From assembly GCA_029782025.1 (NCBI GenBank), contig JAKOVR010000038.1, forward strand, positions 1 to 54,962: 54,962 nucleotides of DNA, written 5' to 3'. Below the pieces are notes generated by a model. The model did no database searches, was not told the origin of the DNA, and saw nothing but the letters and a program-made list of their open reading frames with translations. Position 1 is the stretch's first letter. Each line of letters opens with the position of its first letter. This document shows, piece by piece, positions 1 to 8,206 of the stretch. This DNA comes from Actinomycetes bacterium (GTDB lineage Bacteria; Actinomycetota; Acidimicrobiia; Acidimicrobiales; Acidimicrobilacustridaceae). Position numbers and translations under genes: made by a program.

Positions 1-686
1 TCGGCGAAGCGGAGCAGCTCACCCTGGAGCAACGCCGCACCGCCGGCCGGTCGATCATCGACGTGCTCGCCCGCATCCATGCCGTCGACATCGACGCCGC
101 CGGTCTCGACGACTTCGCTAAGCGGGAGGACTACATCCCCCGCCAGCTCCACCGGTGGCACGGGCAGTGGGAGAAGAGCAAGACCCGCCAGCTCCCGGTG
201 ATGGAGGAGGTGCACCGGCGCCTCGCCGATCGTGTTCCCCCGCAGGGCCCGGCCGCCATCGTCCACGGTGACTACCGCCTCGACAACTGCATGCTGGCCG
301 ACGACGGCTCCGTGGCGGCCGTGCTCGACTGGGAGATCTGCACCCTCGGCGATCCGCTGGCCGACGTCGGGCTCCTCATCGTGTACTGGGGCGACGCCGA
401 CGGCCCCTCGCCCCAGGGCGTGGCCGCACCCACGGCCGCCGAAGGCTTCCCCCGCAAGGCCGAGCTCCTCGAGCGCTACGCCGCGGCCTCGGGCCGGGAC
501 CTCCGGCACATCGACTACTACGTCGCCTTCGGCTACTGGAAGCTGGCCTGCATCGTCGAAGGCGTCTACGCCCGATACGTGGGCGGGGCCATGGGCGACC
601 TCGACCCCGCCTCGTTCTCGTTCTTCGGCGAGCAGGTCGTGGCGCTCGCCGACGCCGCCCACCGACTCCTCGGAGACGGGACGTGA
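1..686 (+). CDS. APH-family phosphotransferase, 5' end missing (ACAD10/11-type kinase domain)
   Basis: The reading frame is open from base 3, so the true start lies outside the window; about 228 residues are visible. The C-terminal lobe of an aminoglycoside-phosphotransferase/choline-kinase fold is clear: a catalytic loop HGDYRLDN near base 273, followed by VLDWE, which provides the metal-binding Asp. Proteins of this group in actinobacteria resemble the kinase half of animal ACAD10/ACAD11 and are thought to act on hydroxyacyl-CoA-type substrates, not antibiotics. An acyl-CoA dehydrogenase of matching type is at 19712-20941. The stop overlaps the start of the PAC2 gene by 4 bases, so the two are probably co-transcribed. 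The substrate is inferred from family context only. Confidence 0.8.
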   Translation, partial: GEAEQLTLEQRRTAGRSIIDVLARIHAVDIDAAGLDDFAKREDYIPRQLHRWHGQWEKSKTRQLPVMEEVHRRLADRVPPQGPAAIVHGDYRLDNCMLADDGSVAAVLDWEICTLGDPLADVGLLIVYWGDADGPSPQGVAAPTAAEGFPRKAELLERYAAASGRDLRHIDYYVAFGYWKLACIVEGVYARYVGGAMGDLDPASFSFFGEQVVALADAAHRLLGDGT

Positions 687-1537
687 GCCTGTACGAGCTC
701 GTCTCCCGCCCGACGATCGCCTCACCCGTCCTCGTGATGGGGATGGAGGGGTGGATCGACGCCGGCCTCGGCGCCGCCAACGCCGTGGCCGCCATCCTCG
801 AGCAGGCCGAGATGGACACCGTCGCCGTGTTCGACGCCGACACCCTGCTCGACCACCGGGCCCGGCGACCCACGATGCACCTCGTCGACGGCGTCAACGA
901 GCGTCTGTCGTGGCCGGCCATCGAGCTGCGCGCCATCACCGATCCCCACGGCGGGGAGGCCCTGTTCCTGGTCGGGGCCGAGCCCGACCACCATTGGCGG
1001 GGCTTCGCCGACGCCGTGTTCGAGCTGGCCACCGACCTCGGGGTGCGGCTCGTCACGGGGCTCGGTGCCTATCCGGCCCCGGCGCCCCACACCCGCCCCG
1101 TCGGCACCGTCGCCACCGCGTCCACCGCGGAGCTGGCCCGCCAGGTCGGGTTCGTGCCCGGCCGCATCGAGGTGCCGGCCGGCATCCAGGCCGCCGTCGA
1201 GCGGCGTTGCGCCGACGGCGGCCTCCCCGCCGTCGGGATCTGGGCCCAGGTCCCCCACTACGCCGCCGGGATGCCCTACCCGGACGCGTCGGCGGCGCTG
1301 CTCGACCGTTTGCACGCCCTCACCGGGCTCCGCTTCGACGTCGAGGCGCTGCGGGCCGAGGGCACGGCGACCCGGGACCGCCTCGACACCCTCGTGGCCG
1401 GCAACGTCGAGCACCTCGCCATGATCCGTCAGCTCGAAGCCCACCACGACGAGCTGACCACGTCGGCCGGGATGACCATGCTCGCCGGCGACGATCTCGT
1501 GGCCGAGGTGGAGCGGTTCCTCGAGGAGCAGGGCTGA
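683..1537 (+). CDS. PAC2 family protein
   Basis: This 284-residue protein matches the PAC2 (proteasome assembly chaperone 2) family found in many actinobacteria. The N-terminal stretch with VLVMGMEGWIDAG is typical, followed by a Rossmann-like alternation of short beta strands and helices and a helical C-terminus. It starts with GTG inside the stop of the kinase gene (GTGA overlap), indicating translational coupling. In actinobacteria PAC2 proteins occur beside proteasome, F420 or fatty-acid genes, but their biochemical role is not settled. No membrane segment or signal peptide is seen. The family call is firm; the function is unknown. Confidence 0.82.
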   Translation: MSLYELVSRPTIASPVLVMGMEGWIDAGLGAANAVAAILEQAEMDTVAVFDADTLLDHRARRPTMHLVDGVNERLSWPAIELRAITDPHGGEALFLVGAEPDHHWRGFADAVFELATDLGVRLVTGLGAYPAPAPHTRPVGTVATASTAELARQVGFVPGRIEVPAGIQAAVERRCADGGLPAVGIWAQVPHYAAGMPYPDASAALLDRLHALTGLRFDVEALRAEGTATRDRLDTLVAGNVEHLAMIRQLEAHHDELTTSAGMTMLAGDDLVAEVERFLEEQG

Positions 1538-1555
1538 GCCCTCCCCCGCCCGGGG

Positions 1556-3322
1556 TCACTCCACGGGCGGGGGCAGCTTCTGGGCCGGGCTCGGGTAGTC
1601 GGGCCCCTTGTCCGCAGCCGGGATCGAGTCGACGATGGTCACCGACCCGTCCTTCTTGCCCACGGGCAGGTCGGTCTTGGGCATGGCGCCCGGCATGTAG
1701 CGCTTCCCGCCGTCCATGTAGCGGTACAGCCCCTTGCCGTCGCCACCCGACTCGTCCTTGCCCTCGACCTCGGCGTCCCACCAGATGAGGGCGACGTCGT
1801 CGATGCCGAGGTAGTCGGCCCGCTCCTCCTTCGGGATGGCGCTGGAGCAGGTGTTCTGGGGCTTGAAGTAGCCGTGCATGCCGAAGCTGATGTGGGGCGA
1901 GGTGGGACCGCCGCCGGTGGGCGGGTAGTTGAAGAGCCCGTCCCGGAAGGTCTCGGGGGACAGCTTGGGGCCGGCCATGTGGATCCCGAGGTAGAGCTGC
2001 TGCAGCCCGCTGTAGATGATCGGGGCGGTGGTCTTCGCCGCCGGGGCCTGGCCGTAGTACCACTGGTGGATGGCCCAGGGCTCGGACATCTCACGGGGCG
2101 TCTTGACCGGGAGGGACGAGATGCCGAAGGCGTGGGCCCACTGCTTCTGGTCGTACCGCCGGCCGAACACGTTGGTGTCGGTGAGGACCGTGCCCGTCAC
2201 GATCCACTCCGGGAAGTAGTTCTGCTCGGTGGCCGCTTTCGTGAGGCTGATCGGCATGAGCGGATCGCCCAGGAAGATGATCGAGGTCACCCCGGCCGCC
2301 TTCATCTTGGCGATGATGGTGGTGGCCCGCTCCCCCATCTTGGCCAGGTCGAGGGTGTAGGTCTCGCTCGCTGCGGCCTCCCAGCCCCGGCACTTGCCCT
2401 CCTCCCGCACCTGGTCCTCGAGCTCGGTGTACACCGGGACCTTCTGCTCGAAGTGGACCACGCCGAACTTGCGGGTCTGGCCCTGCAGGGCCGGATCGCC
2501 GGCGAACTCGGCCTTCTTTCCGTTCAGGCGACCGGTGATGAGATCGCCGAGGTTCAGGAGGAACTGCTCGGGCGTGGCGTAGGCGCCCCACAGGTACGGC
2601 GCCAGCTTCTGGTAGGTGGAGTCGGGCACGCCTTGACCGCAGCCGATGCAGATGACCTTGCGGGCGGCCAGCTCCTTGGCGTAGTCCTGGGCCAGGGCCG
2701 GGCCGCCGAGCACGGCGAACGCCTTGTACTCCTCGGCGATCTTGATGGCGTCGGCCTTGGCCACGACCTCGTCGTCCATGCCCCCCTGGGACTGGTACCG
2801 GATGTACTTCACCTTGCGCCCGTAGCTCTCGAACATGTCGGAGAAGAGCTTCTCGTAGGCGGCCTGGGTCTGCTTGACCTCTTCGGGCTTGTCGAGGAGC
2901 CCCTGCAACAGGCTGCTGAGGTCGCCGTTGGTGGACGGTCGGTATTCGACGACGGTGATCTCGTCCTTGGTCACCCCCTGACTGGTGGCGCCCCCGTTGT
3001 CGGCCCCCTGCTTCCACACCGGGACGCACGGCGGGGCGAAGATGGTCGGCAGCTTGATGCGGCCGGTCGTGGTGTCGCACCGGTCGCCGTACCCCGACAG
3101 GTCACCGCCGTTCTTCTTGGCGTCGTTGTAGAGCACCGGGAGGTCCTTCGCCGACGACCCGACGGCGCTCCCGCCGCCCCCGCCGGCTGCGCTGTCGTTC
3201 CCCTTGCCGCGGGTGACGGCGAAGGCGGCGATCAGCGCGACCACGACGATGACGCCCGCGATCGGTCCGTACTTGGCCGCGGGGCTCGACTGCTTCGGTT
3301 CGGGGTGGTGCAGAGACGTCAT
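1556..3322 (-). CDS. ABC-type branched-chain-amino-acid-like substrate-binding protein, membrane-anchored (paralogue 1)
   Basis: This 588-residue type I periplasmic binding protein is the last gene of the importer operon. An N-terminal transmembrane helix (about residues 18-38) is followed by a Gly/Ser-rich linker and two alpha/beta lobes. There is no lipobox Cys after the helix, so it looks tethered by the helix itself, unlike most actinobacterial Liv-type binding proteins, which are lipoproteins. It is clearly paralogous to the protein encoded at 3378-5105: both share motifs such as FGRRYDQ/FGRSYDQ, the PEWI(V/I)TG stretch and C-terminal DGGKRY. A 55-base gap separates the two, with a purine-rich possible ribosome site. 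The substrate cannot be read from sequence; members of this family bind amino acids, amides, urea or aromatic acids. Confidence 0.82.
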   Translation of the reverse strand: MTSLHHPEPKQSSPAAKYGPIAGVIVVVALIAAFAVTRGKGNDSAAGGGGGSAVGSSAKDLPVLYNDAKKNGGDLSGYGDRCDTTTGRIKLPTIFAPPCVPVWKQGADNGGATSQGVTKDEITVVEYRPSTNGDLSSLLQGLLDKPEEVKQTQAAYEKLFSDMFESYGRKVKYIRYQSQGGMDDEVVAKADAIKIAEEYKAFAVLGGPALAQDYAKELAARKVICIGCGQGVPDSTYQKLAPYLWGAYATPEQFLLNLGDLITGRLNGKKAEFAGDPALQGQTRKFGVVHFEQKVPVYTELEDQVREEGKCRGWEAAASETYTLDLAKMGERATTIIAKMKAAGVTSIIFLGDPLMPISLTKAATEQNYFPEWIVTGTVLTDTNVFGRRYDQKQWAHAFGISSLPVKTPREMSEPWAIHQWYYGQAPAAKTTAPIIYSGLQQLYLGIHMAGPKLSPETFRDGLFNYPPTGGGPTSPHISFGMHGYFKPQNTCSSAIPKEERADYLGIDDVALIWWDAEVEGKDESGGDGKGLYRYMDGGKRYMPGAMPKTDLPVGKKDGSVTIVDSIPAADKGPDYPSPAQKLPPPVE

Positions 3323-3377
3323 GGTGGTGTGGATGCTCCTTCTCCGGGGACCTCGGTGTGGGCCCTGGTGTCGGTCG

Positions 3378-5105
3378 TCAGGTGCCGGGCGGCTTGGGCA
3401 CGCCCTGCGGCTTGGGGTAGTCCTTCACGCGGTCGCCTTCGGGGACCTCGCGGTAGATGGGGACGGCGCCGGACGGGTCGAAGGCCCGGCTGTCCCGGCT
3501 GGGCCACTGACCCAGCGTGTAGCGCTTCCCACCGTCGACGTACATCAGCATCCCCTTGCCGGTGACGCCGCGCTCGTCGGGCCCTTCGAGCTCCGCGTTC
3601 CACCACACCTCGACCGCGTCATCGATGGAGGTGTAGTCGTCGTCGGGCCAGTAGCCGTGGCGCCCGAACGAGACCTGGGGCACGGTCAGCCCCCCGCCCA
3701 TGGCGTCGCCGGAGAACAGGCCGTCCCGGAAGTGGGCCGGGGTGAGGTCGGGCCCGGCCGCCTGCAATCCGCTGACCAGCGTCGTCGCGTTGGCGAACAC
3801 GATGAGCGAGCCGCTCTTGGCCGGCGGGAACACGCCGTAGTACCAGGTGAACAGCCCGTTGGCGAAGTTGCCCTCGGGCAGGCCGCGGGCGAAGAGCTGG
3901 CTGACGCCGAAGGCGTGGCTCCACTGGCGCTGGTCGTAGGACCGGCCGAACACGGTGGAGTCGACGAGGGCCGAACCCGTGATGATCCACTCCGGGAAGT
4001 ACTGCTGGGCCGTGGCCTCCCGCGTCAGGGGCCCCGGGGCGAGGGGGTCGCCGGTGAACAGCACCGAGGTGACGTCGGCGGCCTTGAGCTTGGCGATCTG
4101 CTCCGCCGCCGTGGCCTGGAGGGAGATCGGGTCCTTGTAGGCGACCTCGGCCACCAGGTCGACCCCCATCCCCTTGATCTTCTCGGCGCAGTCCTTCTGG
4201 ACCTGCACCGCTTCCTCGGTGAGGCCGAGGTACACGAGGCCGAACCGGCGCTTCTGCCCCTGCAGGGTCGGGTCGCCGGCGTGGGCGGCGGGCTTGCCCT
4301 GGAGCTGCTTCTGGAGGTATTCGCCGACGTGGAGGCAGGTCTGATCCGGAGCTTGGAGCGTGTTCCAGATGTAGGGCTGGCTCTTCTTGTAGAAGTCGAC
4401 GGATCGGGCCGAGGCGAGGTCGATCTGGATCACCTTGCGGGCCGCCAGCTCCTGGGAGAAGTCAGGGGCCACCAGCGGCCCGCCGATCACGGCGAACGGC
4501 TTGATCTCCTCGGCGATCTTCACCGCGTCGGCCCGAGCCGACACGCTGTCGAAGCTGATGCCGGTGCCCTGGTAGGTGATCAGCTTGATCTTCCGGCCGT
4601 AGAGCTCGTAGTAGTCCTCGTAGAGCTGGAAGAACCCCCGGTAGGTGTCGGCCACCTGCTGGGGCGTGTCGTCGGCGTTGACCACCTTCAGGATCTGGTC
4701 CACCAGCGGGTCGGGCGGCGGCTGGTAGAGCACGATGGTGATCTCGTCGGCCGTCACCCCGGGCGAGCTGGAACCGTTGTTGGCCTTGTGGGCGAAGCAG
4801 GGGATGGCGAAGTTCGACGGGATGGCGACCTTGCCGGTGGCGGTGTCGCAGTGCGGGCCGAAGTCGGCGGCGATGCCGCGGGCCTTCGCGTCGGCGAACG
4901 ACAGCGCCGAGAACGGGCCGTCGTCCCTCGACCGACTCGGCCCTCCCCCGCCGCCCGCCGTGGTCCCGGTCGGCGCATCGGCGCGGCCCAGGGCTGCGAG
5001 CACGCCCACGATCAGCACGAAGGCCACGATCCCGGCCAGCGGGCCGTAGACGTGCAGCAGGTGCTGCCCCTGGGACCGGTCCGCTCCCGGGTCGGCGGCG
5101 CTCAT
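3378..5105 (-). CDS. ABC-type branched-chain-amino-acid-like substrate-binding protein, membrane-anchored (paralogue 2)
   Basis: This 575-residue binding protein has the same layout as its neighbour at 1556-3322: a cytoplasmic N-terminus, one transmembrane helix (about residues 22-42), a Gly/Ser linker, then the bilobed binding region. Conserved Cys pairs in the N-terminal part (in HCDTATG and IPCF) match those of the paralogue (RCDTTTG and PPCV), suggesting a shared disulfide. The ATG overlaps the stop of the MFS-ATPase gene in an ATGA, so translation is coupled to the transporter genes. Two different binding proteins serving one permease would widen the substrate range; this is inference from the operon. 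No lipobox is visible. Confidence 0.82.
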   Translation of the reverse strand: MSAADPGADRSQGQHLLHVYGPLAGIVAFVLIVGVLAALGRADAPTGTTAGGGGGPSRSRDDGPFSALSFADAKARGIAADFGPHCDTATGKVAIPSNFAIPCFAHKANNGSSSPGVTADEITIVLYQPPPDPLVDQILKVVNADDTPQQVADTYRGFFQLYEDYYELYGRKIKLITYQGTGISFDSVSARADAVKIAEEIKPFAVIGGPLVAPDFSQELAARKVIQIDLASARSVDFYKKSQPYIWNTLQAPDQTCLHVGEYLQKQLQGKPAAHAGDPTLQGQKRRFGLVYLGLTEEAVQVQKDCAEKIKGMGVDLVAEVAYKDPISLQATAAEQIAKLKAADVTSVLFTGDPLAPGPLTREATAQQYFPEWIITGSALVDSTVFGRSYDQRQWSHAFGVSQLFARGLPEGNFANGLFTWYYGVFPPAKSGSLIVFANATTLVSGLQAAGPDLTPAHFRDGLFSGDAMGGGLTVPQVSFGRHGYWPDDDYTSIDDAVEVWWNAELEGPDERGVTGKGMLMYVDGGKRYTLGQWPSRDSRAFDPSGAVPIYREVPEGDRVKDYPKPQGVPKPPGT

Positions 5106-8100
5106 GCCTCCGTCCTCGCCCCGCTCCGGTGGATGACCTCGTCGGTGTTGCCGAGGTAGGAGGCCACGACCTCCGGGTGCTCGAGCACCTCGGCCGGCGC
5201 GCCCATGGTCACCACATGACCCTGGTCGAGGGCCAACAGCCGATCCGACACCGAGCTGATCAAGGGCATGTCGTGCTCGATGAGCAGCACGCTGGCCTGG
5301 AGCCGCTCGCGGATGCGCAGGATCAGCGGCCCCAGCGCCTCGGTCTCGCGCTGGGCGATGCCGCTCGACGGCTCGTCGAGCAGGATCACCTTCGGGTGGT
5401 GGGCCACGACGCAGGCGAGGTCGACGACCCGCCGCGACCCGGTGGAGAGCTCGTGGATGAACTTGGTGCGGAACGACTCGATCCCCATCAGCTCGATGAG
5501 CTCGTCCACCGCGACCTGGACCTTGTCCTCGCCCTGCTGGAACGCCGGCATTCGGAACGCGGCGTTCAACGGGTCCTTCACCGGCAGCCAGCGCTCGAGC
5601 GCGACCTTGATCGTCTCCTCCACCGTGAGGGCCGGGAAGAGGCGGGCGTCCTGGAAGCTCCGGCCGAGACCGGCCCAGGCCCGCTGGTCGGGCGGGAGCT
5701 TGGTCAGATCCCGGCCATGGAGGGCGACCCAGCCGGTGTCGTTGGACGTGAAGCCGGAGATGAGGTCGAACAGGGTGGTCTTGCCCGCCCCGTTGGGGCC
5801 GATGATCCCGATGATCTCGCCCGGCTGGAGCGAGAAGGTGACCCCGTCGACGGCCCGGATCCCGCCGAAGCGCACCGACAGGTCGTTGACCTCGAGCGCC
5901 GGGCGCTCCTCCGGTGCCTCGCCGGCCCGCACCGGTTCGGGCCGGGCGTGGCCGGGGACACCGAAGCCCGGGCCGTCGGCCGCCGGCGCCTCCGACGAGA
6001 CCGTGGCCGAGGCCACCGCTTCGTCGTGGTCGGCGGCGTCGGCACCGGCCGGCGCCGCCACGCCCAGGCCCTTGCTCGCACCTTCGAGGAACACCGAGCG
6101 CAGCACGTCCGGGCGTTCGAGGAGCTCAGCCGTGGGGCCACGGAAGCGGATCTCCCCCTTCTCCATGAACACCGCCGTCTCGGCCACCGTCAACGCGACG
6201 TTGACCGACTGCTCCACGAGGATCACGGTGGTGCCCTGGTCGGCGATTCGCCGGACGATCGGCAGCAGCTGCTCGACGATGACCGGCGCCAGGCCGAGCG
6301 ACAGCTCGTCGATGGCCAGCAGCTTCGGCTTGGAGAGGAAGGCCATGCCCAACGCCAGCATCTGCTGCTGACCGCCGGAGAGGTTGGCCGCCGGGTCGTC
6401 GAGCCGCTCCTTCAGGATCGGGAACATCGCCAGCACCTCGGCCACCCGAGGAGCCGGGTCGTCACCCCGCTTCCGGTCGAGCCACCCGGCCACCCGGAGG
6501 TTCTCCCCGACCGTGAGCGACGGGAAGACGCCCTGGCCGCCGGGCACCATGGCGATCCCGAGGGCGGCGATCTCGTGGGGAGGGGCGTGGGTGATGTCGC
6601 GCCCGTCGAAGATGATCGCCCCGTTGCTGGCCTCCACCACCCCGCAGATGGCCTTCAGGAGCGTGGACTTCCCGGCGCCGTTGGTGCCGAGCAGGGCGAT
6701 GATCTCGCCCTCGCTCACCTCGAAGTCCACGCCGAAGAGGATCTGGACGTCGCCGTACTTCACGTCGACGTTGCGGCACAGGAGCTGCTTGATGTTCCCC
6801 TGCCGACGCTCGAACAGCAGCTCCGATCGGGCGGCCGTGGCGGTCCAGACGTTGGCGATGTCCTGGTCGATCACCTTGTGGGCCGACGAGACGATCAGGC
6901 CGGCGATGATGAACACGGGGGTCATCACCAGCATGCCGACGTGGATCCCCCAGGTGTTGCTCATCCACCCGACGATGGGGAGCACGACGAGCCCGGGGAT
7001 GGCGAAGACCACCGCGATGGAGAAGCCCGACGCCCGGGCCCGGGCCGGGACGGCCAGTGACAGTGCGGCGAACACGCTGGGGAGGATGGCGGCCAGCGAG
7101 GCGGCGATGCCCATGCGAGCGACGACCGTTAACCACAGCCAAGGGGCGAGGGCGAACACGGCGGCGAAGGCCGAGGCCACGACGGCGACCACCGCCGTGA
7201 ACCGCACGACCCGGGCCGGCCCCTTCTGGAGCAGGCGGAGGCCGTAGGTGGCGCTGAACACGAGGCCCACGAGCTGGGCCGGTTCGGCCAGGGTCTCGTA
7301 GAAGCCTCGCTGGGCCGGGCCGAGACCGAACTCCCGCTCGTAGAGGATGTTGGCCAGGTAGCCGAAGCCGATGAAGGCCACGGCCATGAACGGCACCGAG
7401 TAGTAGATCCGGCGAAGGCTCTCGATCTTCCACACCATCCGCCACGCCTCCTCGAAGGACGGCGGGTCCTCCTCCAGCGCAACGGTGTCCTCGTCCGCCC
7501 CCATCGCCCGACGCTCGAAGATCCCCCGGGTGGGCTCCTTCATCCCGAGGGCCACGAACGCCAGCACCCCACACGGGATGGCCAGCGCGACGAACGGCAC
7601 CCGCCATCCGAACGCCTCGGCGAGGTGGCCGGCGACGAAGGGCCCCACCGTGAGGCCGATGGCCTCGGCCGCCCGGTGGAACGAGAACACCGCCGGCCGG
7701 TAGGGGATGTCGTAGTAGTCGGTGAGCAGCGAATTGTGCGTGGGCAGGATCGTGGCCTGGCCGATGCCGGCACCGGCCCGCATGAGGAGGAGCGACCACC
7801 ACACCAGGGGAAGGATCGTGATCCCCATGAACTGCCCGAGGAGGCCCGTCCCGGCCGAGAAGGCGGCGAAGACGAAGGCCCCCACCACCATGATCCGCAC
7901 CCGGTTGCCCCGGTCGGCCCAGATGGCGATGGGCACGGTGAGCCCGAGGCCGAAGAGGCCGGCGATGGCCACGACCGCGAGCATCTGGGCGTCGTCCCAC
8001 TGCAGCTCGTTGCGGATCTCGGGCTGCAGGACAGCCACGGCCGATCGATCGATGGTCTCGAACAGGGCGAGGCCGAAGAGGACCACCAACGGGAAGAGGG

Positions 8101-8206
8101 CCCCGCCGCCGCTCAACTCGGTCAGCGTGCGCACGGGATGGGTCACCCACTGGGCGGCGCGCTTCCCCAGGGACTGGCGCTCGACACCCGGGCCGATGTG
8201 GATCAT
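5102..8206 (-). CDS. Three-part fusion: MFS transporter domain + LivF-like ATPase + LivG-like ATPase
   Basis: This 1034-residue protein joins parts normally separate. Residues 1-440 form a 12-helix major facilitator domain, with an acidic loop between its halves. Residues about 465-700 are a LivF-type ATPase: Walker A GTNGAGKST near 504, signature LSGGQQQ near 607, Walker B LLAIDEL with Leu where Pro is usual, and VEQS in place of the H-loop His, as often seen in LivF. A linker of about 60 residues rich in Ala, Glu and Pro leads to a LivG-type ATPase (about 768-1020): Walker A GPNGAGKTT near 802, signature LSTGSRR near 918, LLDEPSSG and LIEHDM. The start ATG lies in an ATGA overlap with the permease stop; the longer open frame upstream is only the shadow of the permease gene. 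The gene supplies both ATPases of the importer; the MFS role is unknown. Confidence 0.85.
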   Translation of the reverse strand: MIHIGPGVERQSLGKRAAQWVTHPVRTLTELSGGGALFPLVVLFGLALFETIDRSAVAVLQPEIRNELQWDDAQMLAVVAIAGLFGLGLTVPIAIWADRGNRVRIMVVGAFVFAAFSAGTGLLGQFMGITILPLVWWSLLLMRAGAGIGQATILPTHNSLLTDYYDIPYRPAVFSFHRAAEAIGLTVGPFVAGHLAEAFGWRVPFVALAIPCGVLAFVALGMKEPTRGIFERRAMGADEDTVALEEDPPSFEEAWRMVWKIESLRRIYYSVPFMAVAFIGFGYLANILYEREFGLGPAQRGFYETLAEPAQLVGLVFSATYGLRLLQKGPARVVRFTAVVAVVASAFAAVFALAPWLWLTVVARMGIAASLAAILPSVFAALSLAVPARARASGFSIAVVFAIPGLVVLPIVGWMSNTWGIHVGMLVMTPVFIIAGLIVSSAHKVIDQDIANVWTATAARSELLFERRQGNIKQLLCRNVDVKYGDVQILFGVDFEVSEGEIIALLGTNGAGKSTLLKAICGVVEASNGAIIFDGRDITHAPPHEIAALGIAMVPGGQGVFPSLTVGENLRVAGWLDRKRGDDPAPRVAEVLAMFPILKERLDDPAANLSGGQQQMLALGMAFLSKPKLLAIDELSLGLAPVIVEQLLPIVRRIADQGTTVILVEQSVNVALTVAETAVFMEKGEIRFRGPTAELLERPDVLRSVFLEGASKGLGVAAPAGADAADHDEAVASATVSSEAPAADGPGFGVPGHARPEPVRAGEAPEERPALEVNDLSVRFGGIRAVDGVTFSLQPGEIIGIIGPNGAGKTTLFDLISGFTSNDTGWVALHGRDLTKLPPDQRAWAGLGRSFQDARLFPALTVEETIKVALERWLPVKDPLNAAFRMPAFQQGEDKVQVAVDELIELMGIESFRTKFIHELSTGSRRVVDLACVVAHHPKVILLDEPSSGIAQRETEALGPLILRIRERLQASVLLIEHDMPLISSVSDRLLALDQGHVVTMGAPAEVLEHPEVVASYLGNTDEVIHRSGARTEA

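Noticed and set aside
1..686. Antibiotic resistance phosphotransferase
   Set aside because: The fold family includes aminoglycoside kinases, but the sequence resembles the ACAD10/11-type group and its neighbour is a PAC2 gene, so a resistance role is not supported.
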